A DNA stretch of 64,000 nt from Physella acuta. Its lineage: Eukaryota > Mollusca > Gastropoda > Physidae. The notes below the pieces were generated by a model that was not told the origin of the DNA, did no database searches, and worked only from the letters and a program-made list of their open reading frames with translations. Positions 34,967-45,754 of the stretch are shown here, piece after piece; the stretch's first letter is position 1, and each line of letters begins with the position of its first letter. The DNA is taken from assembly GCF_028476545.1 (NCBI RefSeq), contig NW_026732536.1, positions 186,001 through 250,000 of the forward strand, written 5' to 3'. Made by a program: the position numbers and the translations under genes.

Positions 34967-35280
34967 ACCTCGGCCTATGAAGGGATAATATGGTCAGCAC
35001 GGTGTCAGGACAAATGATCTCAGGACAAATGATCTCAGACAAAATATCTCAGACAAAAGATCTCACGGACAAATGATCTCAGGACAAATGATCTCACGGA
35101 CAAAAGATACCAGGACAAAATATATCATGTGTCATGGAACCGGTCAGCACCATGCCTAGCCACCTTTACTTTCCCTAAAAATGAGTTGGGTGCCCAATAG
35201 ATTTGGTTGACTCGGGGACGTTCTACTGACTTTTTGACCCGGATTTGAACCTAACTTTCATGCTAACAGTCTAGCTTAGG
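34967..35280 (-). mobile_element. tRNA-derived SINE, main family, interrupted
   Basis: Tail ACCTCGGCCTATGAAGGGAT and ATGGTCAGCAC, then a 141-bp insertion, then the body from GGTCAGCACCATGCCTAGCC to GACCCGGATTTGAACC and a truncated head. Without the insert the SINE is about 165 bp. Confidence 0.85.
35001..35141. mobile_element. Minisatellite-filled insertion with 9-bp TSD, possible Mutator-like MITE
   Basis: The SINE word GGTCAGCAC stands at both edges (34992-35000 and 35142-35150), a perfect 9-bp duplication. The insert begins GGTGTCAGGACAAATGATC and ends so that its reverse complement reads GGTTCCATGACACATGATA, matching at about 15 of 19 positions as a terminal inverted repeat. Between them are eight GGACAAATGATCTCA-like repeats. 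A 9-bp TSD is usual for the Mutator superfamily. No coding. The family call is inference. Confidence 0.65.
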
Positions 35281-35284
35281 CCTG

Positions 35285-35650
35285 GATTAGTGTCTTGTAG
35301 TTGGGGAGTTTCATTGTTTCTGTACCGTAGGTCTTGATGGTGTTGTATATGTGATGACGTCTAATCCATATAAGCTTAAGTACCAGGTGTCGGCTCTACT
35401 GCAGTAGAAACGTAGTATGGACTTGCCGATGATGGGTTGCCTGATTATATGGCCCCATTTACTGTCCATTGAGACTTGCAGAGTGTTGTTCTTGAAGAGA
35501 ACAGGAAAGCTCTCCCTAGACAAGTCTAAAGAGGACGGTATAGTTGTGGTGTTAACGGTAGGACCTTATTTTCAGCTGCTCGGATCATTGCTTTAGTGGC
35601 TTTAGCTCACGGCTGTCGCCAGAGCTAGCAAAGCTGGGCTGATAGAGATT
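35285..35650. other. Unique sequence, no gene seen
   Basis: Mixed-composition sequence. A 70-codon minus frame (35311-35523) has no domain that I recognise. Confidence 0.45.
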
Positions 35651-35660
35651 TACAATAGTC

Positions 35661-36795
35661 CAGGGGTCGGCAACCTGAGGCTCGCGAGCCGCATGCGGCT
35701 CTTTGTATGTCAAGATGCGGCTCTCCAGTTGAATGCACATATATTTATAATTATATTATTTCATTTCCAAAATTTATAAAAATATTATACTGTTAAGAAA
35801 AAAATAACAGGATGAAAACACTCATCAGAGAACAGAGAGAATAGGTGAGGTAGAAAGTATACGGATAGCTGACAGCTGCTTGGGCATCAAAAAGGCCCAG
35901 CCACACGGCCGTGTTGTTGACAGCCCCTCTACATTCCTCTACAAGCCAGTATGCATTAATTTGACCTGAATGACGTAGTATTTTAGTTATTAGCTTCCCA
36001 CAATTGAGACATGTTCATGTACTGGACTGTTGTGTACGAGTTTACCTTATCCTGCGTTTAGTGAGAGCCGAAGGACAAAAGCGACCGTTGCAGTAATCAA
36101 ATCGATACCCAGTTAGTCGCAGTTGGTCGAATTGAAGGCTGCCTTGCTATGGGAAACACCTCCTGAGCCGGTGGTGTCCGTAAAGAAAAAAAGAAAGAAT
36201 AAAATAAAATAAAAAGTAAGTTATTGGCTACTAAAGTGGATTGGGATTGGTCTATAGTTATATTATTTGGTTACTAATTTTAATATTTTATCATAGCAGA
36301 GCTAGCTAAAACATTTCTTCTGCGAAACATTTCTGTTTTATATGAATCATTTTAAGTTCATATTTAACTCTATTTATTTCAAATCAAAAGTCAAATATAT
36401 TTACCTAATCCGTATTAAATACCAAATTATTTTTAAAAAAATTTTAGTGGCTCTTTAAAACTGGGAAAGTTTTAAAATTGTAACTTTTGGCTCTTCCGTC
36501 CAGTAGCGTAGCGATGGGGGGGGGGGGGGGGGGGGGACATACGTCCCCGGGCGCCGACCTTAGGGGGCGCCAAAATGGGTTGGAAAAATAAATTGAAAGG
36601 TTGAGGGGGGTGCAATTCGAAAGTTTGAGGGGGGGGGTGCAAATCGAAATCTCGAGGGGTGGGGGTGCAAATCGAAAGTTTGAGGTGGGTGCAAATCAAA
36701 ATCTCGAGGGGGGGTGCAAATTGAAAAGTTTGTCCCCGGACGCCGGGAAGGGTCGCTACGCCTCTGCTTCCGTCTCAAAAGGTTGCCGACCCCTG
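35661..36795 (+). mobile_element. hAT (Charlie-like) element with nested MITE
   Basis: CAGGGGTCGGCAACC at 35661 and GGTTGCCGACCCCTG ending at 36795, a near-perfect inverted terminus. The TSD is CAATAGTC (35653-35660) against CAATAATC (36796-36803), one change. The left end shares the GCTCGCGAGCC and GCATGCGGCTCTT words with the copy at 4382. The right end TTTTGGCTCTTCCGTC is split by a 266-bp MITE. Without the insert the element is about 860 bp and carries no recognisable transposase, so it depended on an enzyme made elsewhere. Confidence 0.93.
36501..36766 (-). mobile_element. G/C-minisatellite MITE C1, nested in the hAT element
   Basis: CAGTAGCGTAGCGATGGGG at 36501 and GGTCGCTACGCCTCTG ending at 36766, with a perfect 8-bp TSD, CTTCCGTC (36493-36500 and 36767-36774). 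The inside holds about five copies of a 25-30-bp unit, GTGCAAATCGAAAGTTTGAG plus a G-run. It inserted after its host, so the order of events is known. Confidence 0.93.
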
Positions 36796-36804
36796 CAATA
36801 ATCG

Positions 36805-37254
36805 CATCTACACTTTTATGCATGGAAAATTGTTTACTGCTGCGTAACACATGACATCTAATTTCAATATTATTTAGTTCTGCATACCAAGTTAACAATG
36901 TTGTGCACAAATTTATTTCTGTAAATTAACGAACTAAGTACTTAACTCCGTAATGTGTCCCATTAAATTTAGAGACAAGTAATGATATTAAAAATAAAAA
37001 GAAATAAAAAAGCCTTATAAGATATTTTCTTTTTAAAGTTTTATAAAAGAAGCAGTAACAGTTAAAATTTTAGTAATGTTTCACAAATGATCCTCCATTG
37101 TTTTAGCGATTTCAGAAATATAGCTTATGGTTGTCTCCCATGCTTACTAAGAATTAAAACATGGGAAGTAGTTCACACAAAGTAGTTCATCTATTTTTCA
37201 ACACAGTATCTTAAAGTAAGAGGTAATACGTTATTTTTTAAATTATTAAATGTA

Positions 37255-37255
<1 letters not shown>
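36805..37255. other. AT-rich unique sequence
   Basis: No gene seen. The AAACTAAGTACTTAAC-like text near 36935 resembles a stretch at 40375-40390, so part of this may be an unclassified dispersed repeat. Confidence 0.4.

Positions 37256-37256
<1 letters not shown>

Positions 37257-37328
<72 letters not shown>
37257..37328. repeat. (TA)n microsatellite
   Basis: About 70 bp of uninterrupted TA. Confidence 0.97.
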
Positions 37329-37331
<3 letters not shown>

Positions 37332-37364
37332 TAGATGACAAATAGAAATTCTTTGCAAATAATT

Positions 37365-37615
37365 CCAAATTTCGGCTCACCCAACTGGAGTCAGAAGACA
37401 TACCTGAGCTCACCTGTACTGTAAATATTTACCAGTGGCCGACATCTTCCAGTAGCTGCCACTCAATTAGCGGACTAAAAGCCTCGATCAAACCCCGCCA
37501 TGTTTACATAGAAATGCAACTCCCAAAAACGTGACGCTCCTGATTGAAGCTGGTGGAGTTGTCGTTCTTCTCATCACGTGATCGGCGGGAGTTGTAGTGT
37601 GTCATGCCTTTTCGG
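37365..37615. promoter_or_regulatory. GC-balanced island, possible regulatory element
   Basis: Contains TGTAAATATTTACC (a palindromic forkhead-type word), CTCAATTAGCGG, CTCGATCAAACC (TCF-type), CATGTTTACAT and CATCACGTGATCGG (E-box within a palindrome). Non-repetitive with no frame, flanked by a TA tract and a G-run. Confidence 0.3.
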
Positions 37616-37619
37616 GGGG

Positions 37620-38340
37620 GGGGGGTAGATGAACTTATTTAAAACTTTATAATTAATAGGGATATTTATTTAAAAAGCAATGGTTTCGAAAATGTGTGTT
37701 TCTGTTAAGAATCGATGTGTCGGTTCATTGTATTTATAGTTTATCTATTTATTTGTCTTTTTCGGTACTTTGGAAAACAAAATGCATTCTTATATTATAA
37801 TTATAATATTATGTAATGCTGAGTTGTGTTTCCTAACAGCAATATCATGATCAAAATTGTTCAATTCATCAAAAAAAAACAAAAAAAACAATCTAATACG
37901 GAATTTTAAATGAGGTTTGTTTTCTTGTATATGTTAATGTTGGAGGTGAGGAACCTTTGAGAAATCAGCTCGCATTGCTGGGTAGAATATCTTAACTAGT
38001 TCTGTGTTATTATAAATATCTGCTTCAATCGCTGGTGGAATCGCTTATGCCATTTTCACCCTTCCTAAAAACCTCAGCTGTTGTTAAATTGTCTACATTC
38101 GAAATTTGCGTGCTTTTCAGTTTGGAGAAAGGTTGGGGAAAGGGAATTGGAACATCAGAAGCGAAGGCAAATTTGAGAATGGCTAGAGTATGTTTTCTAT
38201 TTAAATTATGCCTATATATTTTTTCTATTTTTTTTTTCCGCAGAGGTGGGGGCGGTAGACTTGCTCCGGGAGGGGGGGGGGGTGAAATAAGTATAAGTAA
38301 ATACCAATAAAGGCAGTGTCTATGGAGCTAAAGCTGCTAA
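37620..38340. other. AT-rich unique sequence, no gene seen
   Basis: One 91-codon frame (38035-38310) runs into a G-run and has no domain. Confidence 0.45.
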
Positions 38341-38344
38341 GCTG

Positions 38345-39060
38345 GTTTCGTAGTGATGATGTAGTGGGTCCTGTGTTGTTGAGGTATCGTAGTGATGATG
38401 TAGTGGGTCCTGTGTTGTTGAGGTAGTGATGATGTAGCGGGTCCTGTGTTGTTGAGGTAGTGATGATGTAGTGGGTCCTGTGTTGTTGAGGTATCGTAGT
38501 GATGATGTAGTGGGTCCTGTGTTGTTGAGGTATGGTAGTTATGATGTACCGGGTCCTGTTGAGGTATCGTAGTGATGATGTAGCGGGTCCTGTGTTGTTG
38601 AGGTAGTGATGATGTAGTGGGTCCTGTTTAGACATCGTAGTGATGATGTAGTGGGTCCTGTTTAGGCATCGTAGTGATGATGTAGTGGGTCCTGTTTAGG
38701 CATCGTAGCGATGATGTAGCGGGTCCTGTAGAGGTATCGTAGTGATGATGTAGTGGGTCCTGTTGAGGTATCGTAGTGATGATGTAGTGGGTTCTATGCT
38801 GTTGAGGTATGGTAGTTATGATGTACCGGGTCCTGTTTAGGCATCGTAGTGATGATGTAGCGGATCCTGTAGAGGTATCGTAGTGATGATGTAGCGTGTC
38901 CTGTGTTGTTGAGGTAGTGATGATGTAGCGGGTCCTGTGTTGTTGAGGTAGTGATGATGTAGCGGGTCCTGTGTTGTTGAGGTAGTGATGATGTAGCGGG
39001 TCCTGTGTTATTGAGGTAGTGATGATGTAGCGGGTCCTGTGTTATTGAGGTATCGTAGAT
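38345..39060. repeat. 34/39-bp minisatellite, about 20 copies
   Basis: The unit holds GTAGTGATGATGTAGCGGGT, then CCTGTGTTGTTGAG, with or without a 5-bp GTATC between units. A shorter class (CCTGTTTAGGCATC) fills 38620-38850. GTAGTGGG/GTAGCGGG variants are interspersed. Confidence 0.95.
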
Positions 39061-39179
39061 AGCTGTGGTCTTGTCGTTGATGGTTGCTTTAATCATGGGG
39101 GGGGGGGGGGGGGCGGGTGGGGGAGAATGTCTCTTGTAGAGGGCTGGTGAGGTTGTATCATTGTGCTGGAGTGTCAAGA

Positions 39180-39565
39180 CGTGATATTGAAGTGTGTTGT
39201 GTTTGGTCTCGTAGTGGTAAGTTACGTTGAGTCTTTGGGTTGCAGAGAAAAGATTGAAGATGTGAAGTATTTCAGAGTTGAGTAGTTTTGAATACCTTGG
39301 GTTTAGGATATTAAGTTGAAAGTTTAGCGTTTTTCGGTGATCGAGTGTTGATTATTCGCTGATGGGTAGATGGGGGTTGAGTAATCTCGTGTTGAAAATC
39401 ACAAGTTGATTAGGTCGAATAGCAGCATTGGTAGAATAGTTTATTTGGGTTATGTTTTGAGTAGTCGAGAAATGAATAATCGTGAAAATTGAGTAGTCGA
39501 GTTGATCGTTGAATATAGTACGTCGAGATTATCCTAAGTTCGATGATGTCGTGACGGAATATCCC
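39180..39565. repeat. Degenerate TTGAGTAGTCGAG repeat
   Basis: Loose repetition of TTGAGTAGT, GAGTAGTCGAG and TTGAATA words in G/T-rich sequence. Similar words occur, reverse-complemented, near the middle of hAT copies A and B (CTCGACTACTCGATATACTC), but I cannot show homology beyond the short words. Confidence 0.45.
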
Positions 39566-39579
39566 CCCCCCCCCCCCCC

Positions 39580-39826
39580 CAGAAGCGTAGCGACCCTTCC
39601 CGGTGACAAACTTTCAAATTTTCGATTTACACCCTCCCTCAAACTTTCAAACTTTCGATTTGCACCCCCCCCCCTTAAACTTTCGATTTGCACCCCTCCC
39701 CCCTCAAACTTTCGATTAGCACCCCCCCCCTCTCAAGTTGTTTTGTTATTTTTTGCCTTGGTGTCACCCCCCTAAATGGTGTCACCCGGTGCGGTCCGCA
39801 CCCCCCCCCCTCGCTACGCCTCTGTT
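39580..39826 (+). mobile_element. G/C-minisatellite MITE C2
   Basis: Starts CAGAAGCGTAGCGACCC and ends TCGCTACGCCTCTG. It has four to five CTTTCGATTTGCACCCC units, then a TGGTGTCACCCGGTGCGGTC module. No clear 8-bp TSD. The left flank is a long C-run (39563-39580), which may have changed after insertion. Confidence 0.82.
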
Positions 39827-39829
39827 CTT

Positions 39830-40670
39830 AGCCACTCGTACATTGAAGCCCCCCAAAGCACTAGTACTTGGGGGCTCTTCTTGAGAGCTTAGAGCGTTCG
39901 AGGGATGTGTGGGCGCTAAACCACTGCGGTCTTGGTTTGTATTGGACGCCTGATGGGTGGGGTTGATATGACCGTCTCCCCACCCCGGCAGTGGACCTTA
40001 GGGAGGGCCGACTAAAACAAAACGGGATTTTATAAATCTAAAAAGGTATGTAAAATGTATACTTTGGGGTTCTTTTTTTTTTCCTCAGACATGTAATTTA
40101 CAGCTTTAGTATTATAGTTTTCATCATCGGCTTGTGTGGACTGCTATAGATTTGCAATAGTAATACTTCTTTCTCACATGTAGCCTACTTACATTCATGT
40201 GTAATTAAGTGATGATTCAAGGGATTTTTTTTTCCATCGCCGTAGTGGGCTGGAGGGGGGTGGGGGGGGGGGGCTTTGAAATAGGGCTGATAATGTATAC
40301 TTTTGATTGCAATGCACAGTGCAATTTTGAAAATTTGGACAAGTGAACTAAAACGTACTGTTTCACAAATCAACAAATTGATGTACTTAACTCCCTAATA
40401 GTTTGTAAATTATTTTGAGACAAAAAATTATATAAAACATAAAGAGACGGCTGACAGTCATATATGGTATTTAATAATATTTTTTGGAATAAACTAAAAA
40501 TTGTAGAATAAAATTTAGTAATATTTAAATATAAATTTCTCTGTAGTTTTAGCGTTTTTTGAAACATTGTTTAAAGTTGCCTCCCATGTTTACTAACTCA
40601 CAAAGTAAAGTACGATGTTCAATTCAATCTATTTTTAACCATCACAGATTGAATCAACTTACAAATACCG
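39830..40670. other. Unique sequence, no gene seen
   Basis: GC-balanced to about 40020, then AT-rich. G-run near 40256-40273. No coding signal. Confidence 0.45.
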
Positions 40671-40674
40671 TGTC

Positions 40675-42976
40675 CAGTGCCGGGTTATTTAGCGCCCTAG
40701 GCAAAACTTATTAAAACGCCCCCTTTCACACAAATTAATTACTAAAACATATGTATAAGAAAACAATTCATTAAAAGTGACATTTTAATTTCTTATCAAT
40801 TGCATACACGTTATAAGTAAACATCAAAGTCAAATTTTACAAGTCTCTTTCGTCACAAAAGTTTGTACTGATTCCTTCAATTCCAGTTTGCAAGCGTAAT
40901 CACATTCCATTGAAATTATTGCTAAGTCCACGAGTCACTTTCTACATAGCGCCCCCCCCCCCCTTAGAAAATTTTAAGTGCCCCCACCCCCTCCCTCCCG
41001 AGAGAAAAAAGTCTGGGGAAAAAACACTAAAAAAAAAGTTCTTGTAGTGTTGGGTTCTCTGCAGTCCTCCCAATGTGAGCTCCAAAACGGAACTTCCCTA
41101 GCTTGAAGGTTTTTAGTTCTAATTATAAAATGTCTATATTGTGTGATTATGTAACGATTTTTTAAAATAAAAATAAGAGGTTATAAATGTTATAGACTCC
41201 AATAAAAAAAATTTATATTTGAATCCTTTAGGAGAGGGTGAACAATATGAAAAGACAATTAGATGTTTAATTTACGACTAAGACTGTATGTCTACTAACA
41301 TTAAGTATTGCAATCTACAACGGCTACTGATGTATTTGTTTTTCAACTTGATAATGCTTAATAAAAACCTACCAAACTATTTTGTTTAGAACTTCTGATC
41401 TATATAATTTTTACAATAGCAAATAATAACTTTAAAGTTGTATTTATATATAAGCGGTCAACCTAATGTGCAGGAATTTGAAATGAATGTAAAGTTAAGC
41501 AATGAATTATCTCCCATTTGAAAATACAAATACCAAGGGAAATAACTTTCACAAGAATAGCTAAATTAACTAAGTGTAACTAAAACATGCTTGAAAAACA
41601 TAATAAAACGCTTTAAATTTCATTACGTAATATTTATAACAAATCTTTGATATAACCTATGTAACCTTGTAAAAGCAATATATTTTACTATTTGAATATT
41701 TAGCTGTAGGTTTTGTTTTGAAAGTCTTAAAATGGTAGCTTTATTATAACATACTCCTATTCAATTTTGATGAGATTCGTTTAACAGCATTCCTACAAAC
41801 GTTATGCAAATAAAATTTTGGATCCCCTGAATAAAGGGACACATTTCAAAAAAAATCAAACAAGGGTAGCTGTTTTAGATATTGCTAGTATTATCGATTA
41901 AATTAAAAAAAAATTGATTTGAAAAAATAAAGTTTACGGTTAGTTATAGATTTCATCCTATTTAATATTATATATAAATACTTTAAGAGTGGTAATATAC
42001 ATTCCTTAAAAACTAAAGATTTTTCAACTAGAAAACACCTACCTTTCTTTGTAGTGTGTTCCATACTGAATTGAAATCATCTAACGTCCGATAAACTCGA
42101 CTACTCGATATACTCTACTACATTCACAACACATATCAAACTTCGATACCTAAACATAACTAGACTCGACACCAACTTGTTTAACTTCACCAAGCTCTAC
42201 AAACAGTACTCCCAATCAACACCGATTTCACTGGACCTACTACTACACTTTAACAGTCAATATAATTCGATACCTTAATACCACAAGAAAAAAATCATCC
42301 CGAATTCCAGAACTACGATACTTCATCAAATGCATTCTCATTTCTCTATTACCAATCAGATTCCACTAGATCTTAAACTACAAAACAGCCGAATAAAAAC
42401 TATGACACTTAACACTTCGATACTTTATACCAACGAAACCATACCAGCAACAGCCTTCCACCGTTACTCCCAAATCTAAACGATTTATCAAAACTTACCA
42501 AACAAGTACAATACTTTGAACACCCCGTCATTACAAAGCTCTATACACCAGGACAGATTTCAAAGTCAGAGAAAACGAGACATACAAGCCCTATTAAAAT
42601 TAGATAACCGTTTGAAATGTTCGAAATTTAAATTACGGACTTATTTAATCGTTTTCTACATCAATTATGTGACACCAAAAAAAAAAAGCAAAGTGACTGG
42701 TAAAAAGCGCCCCGACCTTTCCAAATTAAGGGGGCGGGGGTTGTATTTTCACCATATCGAATAAATATAGCCTATATAAACCTAATTTTGGGGTGGGGGT
42801 GCAAAATTGATATTTCGTAATGGGTTTCGAAATAGATCGCTACTCCTTTATTAAAGTTATTAAATATTAGGTACTTTTTGATAACAGCGATTAAACCTTT
42901 TTGCTCCCCCCCCCCTAATGATGGCGCCCAGGCGGCCGCATAGCTCGCCTTATAGGCCTATGTAGCGTCGGCCCGC
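40675..42976 (-). mobile_element. hAT-type element, copy A (2302 bp)
   Basis: The left end is CAGTGCCGGGTTATTTAGCG. The right end (TAGCGTCGGCCCGC) is a worn version of the TAGCGCCGGCCTCTG end of copy B. The TSD ACCGTGTC is exact (40667-40674 and 42977-42984). It is collinear with copy B at 52215-55775 over nearly its full length. It contains a short minus-strand transposase C-terminal remnant near the left end and is otherwise AT-rich non-coding sequence. Confidence 0.9.
40830..40934 (-). pseudogene. hAT transposase C-terminal remnant (copy A)
   Basis: The minus strand reads LVDLAIISMECDYACKLEL, then about 15 residues and a stop. Copy B has LATISIECDYTCKRALKEL in the same place. The pattern (L..ISIE......L..L...FA.KEA.K) resembles the C-terminal dimerisation tail of hAT transposases of the TTF/ZMYM type. 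Only about 35 codons remain and the upstream core is missing. Homology is from memory. Confidence 0.45.
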
Positions 42977-43065
42977 ACCGTGTCACAAAATATCCCGACT
43001 CGCCCAGCGAACAGATATAACAATTTATTTTTAAGACGGTATCGTCATTAGTATTGAATTCATAT

Positions 43066-43190
43066 GGCAGAGGAAGTAGAGTTTATCTGTTTCAGTGACC
43101 TGGGCATATTAGCTTATAATGCGATACGTGCAATAGGGAGACGCCTTTGCGTTTCCCTAACGGAAGAGATTCGCTCATCGGAGCTGGGGG
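43066..43190 (-). mobile_element. SINE, main family, decayed
   Basis: GAGGAAGTAGAGTTTATCTG, TTCAGTGACCTGGGCATAT, GGAGACGCCTTTGCGTTTCC and CATCGGAGCTGGGGG are recognisable. The tRNA-like head is lost into a G-rich patch. Confidence 0.75.
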
Positions 43191-43229
43191 CAGGGGTGGG
43201 GGAGGGGGGACAGGGACGTCTTACATAAT

Positions 43230-43325
43230 GTCTGTCTTATCTACCGTATAATCTGTCTTTTCTACTGTATAAAATCTGTCTTAATAACTGTATGATGTCT
43301 GTCTTATCTACGGTCATAAAATGTC
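43230..43325. repeat. TCTGTCTTATCTAC short repeat
   Basis: About five degenerate copies of a 17-20-bp ATGTCTGTCTTATCTACTGT-like unit. Confidence 0.7.
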
Positions 43326-43494
43326 TGCACCACTAGTTCACGCCTTCTATTATTCTAATAGAAATGATACAATTAGGCACCAATATTTGACTTAATTACA
43401 GGTGGGTTTCAAAAATAAATTTCTGTATTCACATATTTTGATAACTGATATTCTTCGTAGGAAGCTAGTCGTCCACCCCCTTCCCACCACAACT

Positions 43495-43960
43495 ACCGGG
43501 AACAGGGCATTACGCCCCTGTCCATTACCCCTCCCCCGGGACATTTCCCCCTCTCCCCGACATTGCCCCCCGGAGTAATCACCCCCCTGTCAATTACTCC
43601 CCACCCAGTAGAACATTAACCCCCCCCCCCTCCCCGGACATAGCTTAAGGTACAGCTAGGGTAAGGGTTAGTGTTATGGTCAAAGTTAGGCTTAAACCAA
43701 TGTCTACAGTTGATTTTGGTTTTGTGTGAAGTTTTAGGCTGAGGTGAATGCTTAGTTTTTGGTCTTTTTCTTAAGGTTATGGTTAAGGATATATATAGGT
43801 ATAGAATTTGAGTTAGTGTTAGGATTCTAACTTGAGGGGGGGGGGGTATTAACTGGGGGGGATTGGCAGGGGGATAAATGCTCCGGTGGGTAAATACGGA
43901 GGAAATGTCCGGGGGCAATGGACGTGGGGGGGTAATGTCCTGTAGCCCACCACTACCACT
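43495..43960. mobile_element. Foldback-like repeat with C-rich arms
   Basis: The left arm (about 43500-43640) repeats CATTACCCC, GACATTTCCCC and TCAATTACTCCCC. The right arm (about 43835-43955) is its inverted, diverged counterpart, reading GGACATTACCCCC, GTCCATTGCCCCCGGACATT and GTTAATACCCCC on the minus strand. About 190 bp of GGGTTAGTG-type sequence lies between. Long inverted arms made of short repeats are typical of foldback DNA elements. No TSD found. Confidence 0.6.
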
Positions 43961-43999
43961 CACCCTCCCCCTCATAAGTTTGATTCAAGCATGACGACA

Positions 44000-44400
44000 A
44001 TCTACCTTACCTATGTTTTTCAACGTGCGTTTTATTTTTCCTGAAAATTTGATATTATCCAACCTGGTGAAAAAAGAGGGAAAAAAACAGCAATCACCCA
44101 CTCGCCAAAAATACCGGAACTCAGCTGAATGCTGGGAAAACAACAGACACCACGGAGTGGTGGCCGTCTTGGCGATTGCAAATTGTCAACCGGAAGCGGA
44201 AACACGAGGATCCAGTGCAAACAATCATAACGGGAAATGAGATAGGCCTGTGTAAGCAGACGGTCTGTTTTCTCTCTTGTGTTTTGGTTGGGAGGGTGAT
44301 GTCACAGGCGTTTTCATTGGTGTAAAAAAAAAATATAATGAAGGGGTGGGGGGTGTTGGAGAAGAAAATCAATACTAGAGTCAAGGTACATATTACTCAG
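44000..44400. other. Unique, partly GC-balanced sequence
   Basis: 44090-44235 is GC-balanced with CAACCGGAAGCGGAAACACG (ETS-like GGAA words) and GGCGATTGCAAATTG. Overlapping frames on both strands show no domain. A weak regulatory candidate at best. Confidence 0.3.
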
Positions 44401-44405
44401 CCATT

Positions 44406-44604
44406 GCAGATGAAGCAGAGTTCATCTGTTTATTGTGACCTCGGCATATGAAGGGAAAATGTTTTTGATTCTATATCTAGCAGGCTTTACTTTTTTTTCC
44501 CTAACGTGAGTCAGGTACCCATTAGAGCTGGGTTGACTCAGAGACGTCCCACGAACTCTAGCCCAGGAAAGCGGTCCTGTGCGTTAACATCCGACCACGC
44601 TGTG
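44406..44604 (-). mobile_element. SINE, main family, nearly complete
   Basis: The + view has GCAGATGAAGCAGAGTTCAT, GTGACCTCGGCATATGAAGG, CCCTAACGTGAGTCAGGTAC and CCATTAGAGCTGGGTTGACT, then a head with a decayed B box, ending CCGACCACGCTGTGG. It gives the best view of the family tail. Confidence 0.88.
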
Positions 44605-45240
44605 GTGTAACATAAGAAAGTCTGTAAGCGAGCGAACCCTCCGCCTCGTCCATCATCGTCATGAAACGTTAGACCCCCCCCCCTTACACCTTAAAGACGT
44701 GCTATTCAGACCTACCCACCCCCATGCAACTGTAACCCCTAAATGAAAAAAGCAGGCCCGCCAAAACAAGTTATAAAGAAGGACAGTGAAAACTAGGCAA
44801 GAGCTGCTGGGATGACGTGGGCTGAACTAAAGAGAGGCGCCCAAAAACAGAGTCAGGTGAAGAGGTGTAGTTGCATCCCTTTGCTCTATGGGTGCTACAA
44901 AGGAATAAGTCAAGTCACTTCATGCAATGATGTATGTATAGCTTTCAATGGGAATAGTGTTTAGAATGCAAGGCCCTGAGTCTGTTATCAGGTGCAAGAC
45001 TAAGTGATCCTACTCTTTCCTATTACATATTTCTTGAGCATTCCCTCACTTTGTTGTTTTTTCTAAAGTTTATTTATAACTGCATCTTTAATAAGTAAGA
45101 ATATTTATGTATATTCTTAAACTTCTCAGTTCCTTTCTGCTTTCTTAGCTATTTTGTACATTTTGACATTTTTGCCATACATTTCTTGCTTGCAAGATTT
45201 GTCGTTTTTATATTCCGTTAACTTTATCATCGAAAACATA
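44605..45240. other. Unique sequence, no gene seen
   Basis: Mixed, then AT-rich. One C-run near 44674-44683. Nothing coding. Confidence 0.45.
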
Positions 45241-45405
45241 ATAATGAGTCAATACAATAGAATCGGAAACATAAAAATAATTCCATACACTAGAATCGGA
45301 AACATAAAAATAAGTCAATACAATAAAATGGGACACATAAAAATAAGTCAATGCAATAAAATGGGAAACATAAAAATAAGTGAATACAATAAAAACGGAA
45401 CGATA
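45241..45405. repeat. 33-bp minisatellite, five copies
   Basis: The unit holds AAGTCAATACAATAAAATGG, then GACACATAAAAAT. Period 33 keeps a frame open on each strand (SQYNKMGHIKI on +), which I read as an artefact. Confidence 0.93.
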
Positions 45406-45754
45406 AATAAACCAGCACTGCACAACAAACTTCGGGGGTAAAAACAAACATGACACAGAAGAAACAGCAGTCATAGAGGCGCTACGCTAATGGCTTGCTT
45501 GGTCACCAGAACTAGCATCTAGTCGGGCCATAAAAGTTCATGGATGTAATATCTAAGTCTGTAGCTGGCTGACTTGCAATAACACCAGCGTAAGGTATCA
45601 TTGGGCACAAGGGAATGGCATCGATAAAGTATTTGAGATCAACCCAAGAAATATCATGTATTTATAACAACAACAAAAAGTACCACGTGAAACGCAATGC
45701 TTAATTGTATTAGATATTTTTCAAGTCTGTTGGTTAGAACATAGTTATAAATGG

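Noticed and set aside
39180-39565. Homology between the GAGTAGTCGAG-rich stretch and the middle of hAT copies A and B
   Set aside because: Only short words agree on opposite strands. I could not extend the match, so it may be convergent low complexity.
42516-42764. 82-codon basic frame inside hAT copy A as a transposase part
   Set aside because: It lies on the opposite strand to the C-terminal remnant, and the collinear region of copy B is not kept open.
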